Shown piece after piece: positions 61,495 to 64,000 of a stretch of 64,000 bases of DNA. The notes beneath the pieces are model-generated. The model did not search any database. It saw only the letters and a list, made by a program, of their open reading frames with translations, and had not been told where the DNA came from. The position numbers and the translations under genes are program-made. Position 1 is the first letter of the stretch, and every line of letters starts with the position of its first letter. This stretch comes from an uncultured Phascolarctobacterium sp. (GTDB lineage Bacteria; Bacillota; Negativicutes; Acidaminococcales; Acidaminococcaceae), in the NCBI GenBank assembly GCA_900545025.1, contig UQXH01000010.1, positions 1 through 64,000 on the forward strand, read 5' to 3'.

Positions 61495-62119
61495 AACTAT
61501 TTCCCTCATCTGTAAATAAATATAACCTATGTTCCCTGATATACTGCTCTACACGGGCAGGCACCAGTCCCTCCAGGCTCTCGCTGCTTTTAATCTTCTG
61601 CCTGATAGCCGTTGACGATACTTCGTATTCGGGCGTATCCACCAGCACGATCTTTTCCCGGGCAATAACGCCCAGGCTGCTGCAGGCCCTGTCCAGTACC
61701 TGACGGTACCCGGGGCGCTTAGCCGCTACGAAGGTCACCAGCTGCAGCAGCTCGTCAATCTTATGCCAGGTCTGCAGCTGCGGGATTGTATCGGCGCCAA
61801 TCAGGAAATATAGCTCATACTCAGGATAAAGACGCTGCAATTCCTTGACGGTATCCAAGGTGTAGGAAATACCGCTGCGCCGCAGTTCAATATCCGACAC
61901 CTCAAAATACGGATATTCTTCCGTTGCCAACACCGTCATCCTGTAACGGTCTTCGGCAGGCGCAAACTCCTGTCCTACCTTATGAGGAGGTATGAACGCG
62001 GGCACAAAGAGTATTTTTTCCGGCTGCAGCTGTCCATATACAGCCTGCGCCGAATATATATGTCCGTTATGGACGGGATCAAAGGTTCCCCCTAAGATTC
62101 CCAGCTTCTTCTTCTTCAC
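61481..62119 (-). CDS. nadD: Nicotinate-nucleotide adenylyltransferase NadD
   Basis: Central step of NAD synthesis. The 212-aa protein has GGTFDPVHNGHIYSA with the HxGH nucleotidyltransferase motif, PPHKVGQEFAPAEDRYRM and the end motif VSSTAIRQKI. The GTG start at 62119 has AAGGAGG upstream. It has a promoter overlapping the end of the preceding small gene. Confidence 0.96.
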   Translation of the reverse strand: MKKKKLGILGGTFDPVHNGHIYSAQAVYGQLQPEKILFVPAFIPPHKVGQEFAPAEDRYRMTVLATEEYPYFEVSDIELRRSGISYTLDTVKELQRLYPEYELYFLIGADTIPQLQTWHKIDELLQLVTFVAAKRPGYRQVLDRACSSLGVIAREKIVLVDTPEYEVSSTAIRQKIKSSESLEGLVPARVEQYIREHRLYLFTDEGNSYAED

Positions 62120-62152
62120 TGCAGCCTCCTTGACTGATTATCTTATCATTTA

Positions 62153-62181
62153 ATTATATCAATCAGAAAGCTTTTCTACAA
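62153..62181 (-). promoter_or_regulatory. nadD operon promoter
   Basis: Minus strand TTGTAG (62176-62181), 17 bp, TATAAT with extended TG (62153-62158). It overlaps the last codons of the small membrane gene. Confidence 0.75.
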
Positions 62182-62347
62182 CCATCTGCAGGATAATAAT
62201 TATAACGGCCAGCAAAACTGCCGCCTTAGCCCTGTCTTTGAGATCAAAAACAGTTTTAGGCCTTCTCAGATAATCCAAGAAGGCCTGCAAATATTCTTTT
62301 TTATCAGTCTTATGCAGTTTTTCCCTGTTACATTTTTTATTCATCAT
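62159..62347 (-). CDS. Small single-pass membrane protein (62 aa), unknown function
   Basis: The product has a basic N-terminus (MMNKKCNREKLHKTDKKEY), an amphipathic stretch (FLDYLRRPKTVFDLKDRAK) and a C-terminal membrane helix (AAVLLAVIIIILQMVVEKL). It is a tail-anchored-type small protein. It lies 6 bp after the ABC permease gene and shares its transcript. An AGGA ribosome site precedes two ATG codons. No family recognised. Confidence 0.6.
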   Translation of the reverse strand: MMNKKCNREKLHKTDKKEYLQAFLDYLRRPKTVFDLKDRAKAAVLLAVIIIILQMVVEKLSD

Positions 62348-62353
62348 ATCGTC

Positions 62354-63568
62354 CTATTCATAGCGTAATGCGTCGATGGGGTCAAGCAGCGCTGCCTTCC
62401 TGGCCGGATAGATACCGAAGAAAAGTCCGATGCCTACAGAGAAGACCACTGCGATAATGATGGCCCACCAGGAAATAACCGTCGTCCAGCCGGCAAAATA
62501 GCTGATAGCGAAAGAAGCGCCTACGCCCAGTACGACACCAAGGAAGCCGCCTACGATGCCGATAACCATTGCTTCAATCAAGAACTGGAGCAGGATATTG
62601 TCATAGGTAGCGCCCAACGCCTTCCTGATACCTATCTCACGGGTACGCTCGGTAACAGATACCAGCATGATATTCATAATACCGATGCCGCCTACCAGGA
62701 GGCTGATGGCCGCGATGCAGCCCAGCAGCATGGTGATGCTGTTGGCCGTCTCCATCATGGTATCCATAACAGCCGCCATATTGCCCACTGTAAAGTCGTC
62801 ATAGTCGCCGTCTTTAATCTTATGGCGCTGACGCAGCAGCTGTTCTACCTCTGCCTGTACGTCGTTGATGACATTCTCATTTTCCGCCTGCACCGTGATA
62901 CGCTGCACATAGGTAATGCCCATCATCCTGTTCTGCGCCGTAGTCAGAGGGATAAAGACGATATCGTCCTGGTCGGTGCCGCCGCCGGACTGGCCTTTGC
63001 TCTTCAATACGCCAACTACCTGGAACGGCGCCTTATTGATACGCATAATCTTGCCCACCGGGTCGCCCTCGGGAAAAAGGCTGTCAGCAACTGTCAGGCC
63101 AATAACGCAGACCCTGGCGCGGCTGTTCAAATCACGCTCACTAAACGCCCTGCCGTCCTCGATGTCATAATTCTGCATAATAAAATTACTGGGAGTGGTA
63201 CCCTCTACGCGGGAAGTCCAGTTCTGATTGCCCATAACCAGCTGGTAACTGCTGCTGACGCTGGCAGAGACATTGGCAACACCGTCCACCTGCTTTTCTA
63301 TCGCCTGCGCATCCTCATAGGTAAGGCGCGCGCCTTCACCGGCAGCCAGCCGGGCGCCCGAAGCAGTACGGCCGCCGGAGGTAATAATCAGCAGGTTGCT
63401 GCCCAGCTTGGAAATATTCTCACGGATATTCTCCTTCACGCCGAAGCCCAGTCCCACCATGGCGATAACGGCGCCGACGCCGATAATGATGCCCAGCAGC
63501 GTCAGGAAGGTACGCAGCTTGTTGGAGGTCATACCGTCGATAGCCATCTTGATAGATTCGTTCAACAT
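62354..63568 (-). CDS. MacB-type ABC transporter permease
   Basis: I place the start at ATG 63568, after GGAGGTAGGTACT. The roughly 404-aa protein has the MacB topology: an N-terminal helix (LRTFLTLLGIIIGVGAVIAMV), a large extracytoplasmic MacB-PCD domain (about 45-270) and three C-terminal helices. The FtsX-domain signature is GGIGIMNIMLVSVTERTREIGIRKALGAT. It pairs with the ATPase gene immediately upstream. It could export peptides, lipoproteins or antibiotics, or act as a mechanotransmission system; no outer-membrane partner is in the window. Confidence 0.92.
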   Translation of the reverse strand: MLNESIKMAIDGMTSNKLRTFLTLLGIIIGVGAVIAMVGLGFGVKENIRENISKLGSNLLIITSGGRTASGARLAAGEGARLTYEDAQAIEKQVDGVANVSASVSSSYQLVMGNQNWTSRVEGTTPSNFIMQNYDIEDGRAFSERDLNSRARVCVIGLTVADSLFPEGDPVGKIMRINKAPFQVVGVLKSKGQSGGGTDQDDIVFIPLTTAQNRMMGITYVQRITVQAENENVINDVQAEVEQLLRQRHKIKDGDYDDFTVGNMAAVMDTMMETANSITMLLGCIAAISLLVGGIGIMNIMLVSVTERTREIGIRKALGATYDNILLQFLIEAMVIGIVGGFLGVVLGVGASFAISYFAGWTTVISWWAIIIAVVFSVGIGLFFGIYPARKAALLDPIDALRYE

Positions 63569-63573
63569 AGTAC

Positions 63574-64000
63574 CTACCTCCATTCATCGCTTACTATCTT
63601 ACCGTCGCGCATCGTCAGGATACGTTTGGTCTGCTCGGCAATATCCGGCTCATGGGTAACCATGACTACGGTCTTGCCGCTTTCATTCATCGCCTTAAAA
63701 ATATCCATAATCTCATAGCTGGATTTGGTATCCAGATTACCTGTAGGTTCATCAGCCATAATAATGGCCGGATTGTTGACCAGTGCCCTGGCGATAGCCA
63801 CACGCTGGCGCTGGCCGCCGCTCATTTCAGTAGGCTTATGTTCAATACGCTCGCCCAGACCTACGGCTTCCAGCGCTTTTTTCGCCCGTTCCATACGTTC
63901 TTCCTCGTCCACACCTGCATAAATCAGCGGCAGAGCCACATTGGCCTGTGCCGTCAGTTTGGGCAGCAGGTTAAAGTTCTGAAATACAAAGCCTATCTTG
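63574..64000 (-). CDS. MacB/LolD-type ABC transporter ATPase (5' end outside window)
   Basis: Partial: the coding frame continues past 64000. The visible 141 residues include the Q-loop region ([22 protein letters not shown]), the ABC signature [16 protein letters not shown], Walker [13 protein letters not shown] and the H-loop [13 protein letters not shown]. That pattern is typical of LolD/MacB/YknY ATPases. It ends 5 bp before the permease start. Confidence 0.95.
   Translation of the reverse strand, partial: KIGFVFQNFNLLPKLTAQANVALPLIYAGVDEEERMERAKKALEAVGLGERIEHKPTEMSGGQRQRVAIARALVNNPAIIMADEPTGNLDTKSSYEIMDIFKAMNESGKTVVMVTHEPDIAEQTKRILTMRDGKIVSDEWR

Overview
The window looks like chromosome from a diderm, outer-membrane-bearing Firmicute: class Negativicutes, probably Acidaminococcaceae (Phascolarctobacterium-like). 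The genus is inferred. Two kinds of evidence sit together. The Firmicute side is ctsR-clpC-radA, a T-box leader, an L27 precursor with its Prp protease, an LCP protein, and rsfS-yqeK-nadD. The outer-membrane side is a complete autotransporter with a C-terminal beta-barrel ending in Phe, plus an RseC-like protein. Class III ribonucleotide reductase, hybrid-cluster protein and an Fe-dependent alcohol dehydrogenase indicate an anaerobe. Gene density is high and most genes lie on the minus strand. No tRNA, rRNA, CRISPR, prophage or insertion sequence was seen.

Layout. 0.1-4.8 kb (-): ctsR-clpC-radA plus a 58-aa membrane protein; clpC carries an McsA-like zinc finger. 5.0-6.9 kb (+): lemA, a TPM-domain protein and a zinc-ribbon protein. 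The ctsR and lemA promoters both carry GTCAAA/TTTGAC repeats. 6.9-9.8 kb (-): nrdD-nrdG behind two NrdR boxes. 10-14 kb: EamA transporter, SGNH hydrolase, rhodanese, alcohol dehydrogenase, Bcp. 14.2-17.2 kb (-): rplU-prp-rpmA with an L21 leader, rng, CGGC protein. 17.7-28.3 kb (-): one tight operon of about 10.5 kb holding three membrane proteins, maf, radC, mreBCD, mrdA, rodA and two radical-SAM-linked genes. 28.4-32.2 kb (-): obgE-proB-proA. 32.3-36.1 kb (+): an acetyltransferase and a Leu T-box leader with leuCDB.

36-49 kb is more accessory: carbonic anhydrase, small unknowns, an XRE regulator, the autotransporter, hcp with a ferredoxin-type gene and a divergent Crp/Fnr regulator, a dicarboxylate symporter, a YjiH/YjiG pair and an M20 peptidase. 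49-57.8 kb (-) is a nine-gene operon (aroF-tyrA-aroB-aroA-aroC-pheA-aroE-aroK-aroQ) covering the route from PEP and erythrose-4-phosphate to phenylpyruvate and hydroxyphenylpyruvate. Its leader encodes an unlisted 48-aa peptide very rich in Phe and Tyr, followed by a terminator, which fits ribosome-mediated attenuation. 57.8-64 kb (-): TSUP permease, cvfB, rsfS, LCP protein, yqeK, nadD, a small membrane protein and a MacB-type ABC exporter cut by the window end.

The strongest leads are the Phe/Tyr leader peptide, a G8 tract inside the autotransporter promoter spacer (candidate phase variation), the shared repeats at ctsR and lemA, the palindrome between hcp and its regulator, and the zinc-finger-ClpC fusion without mcsB.
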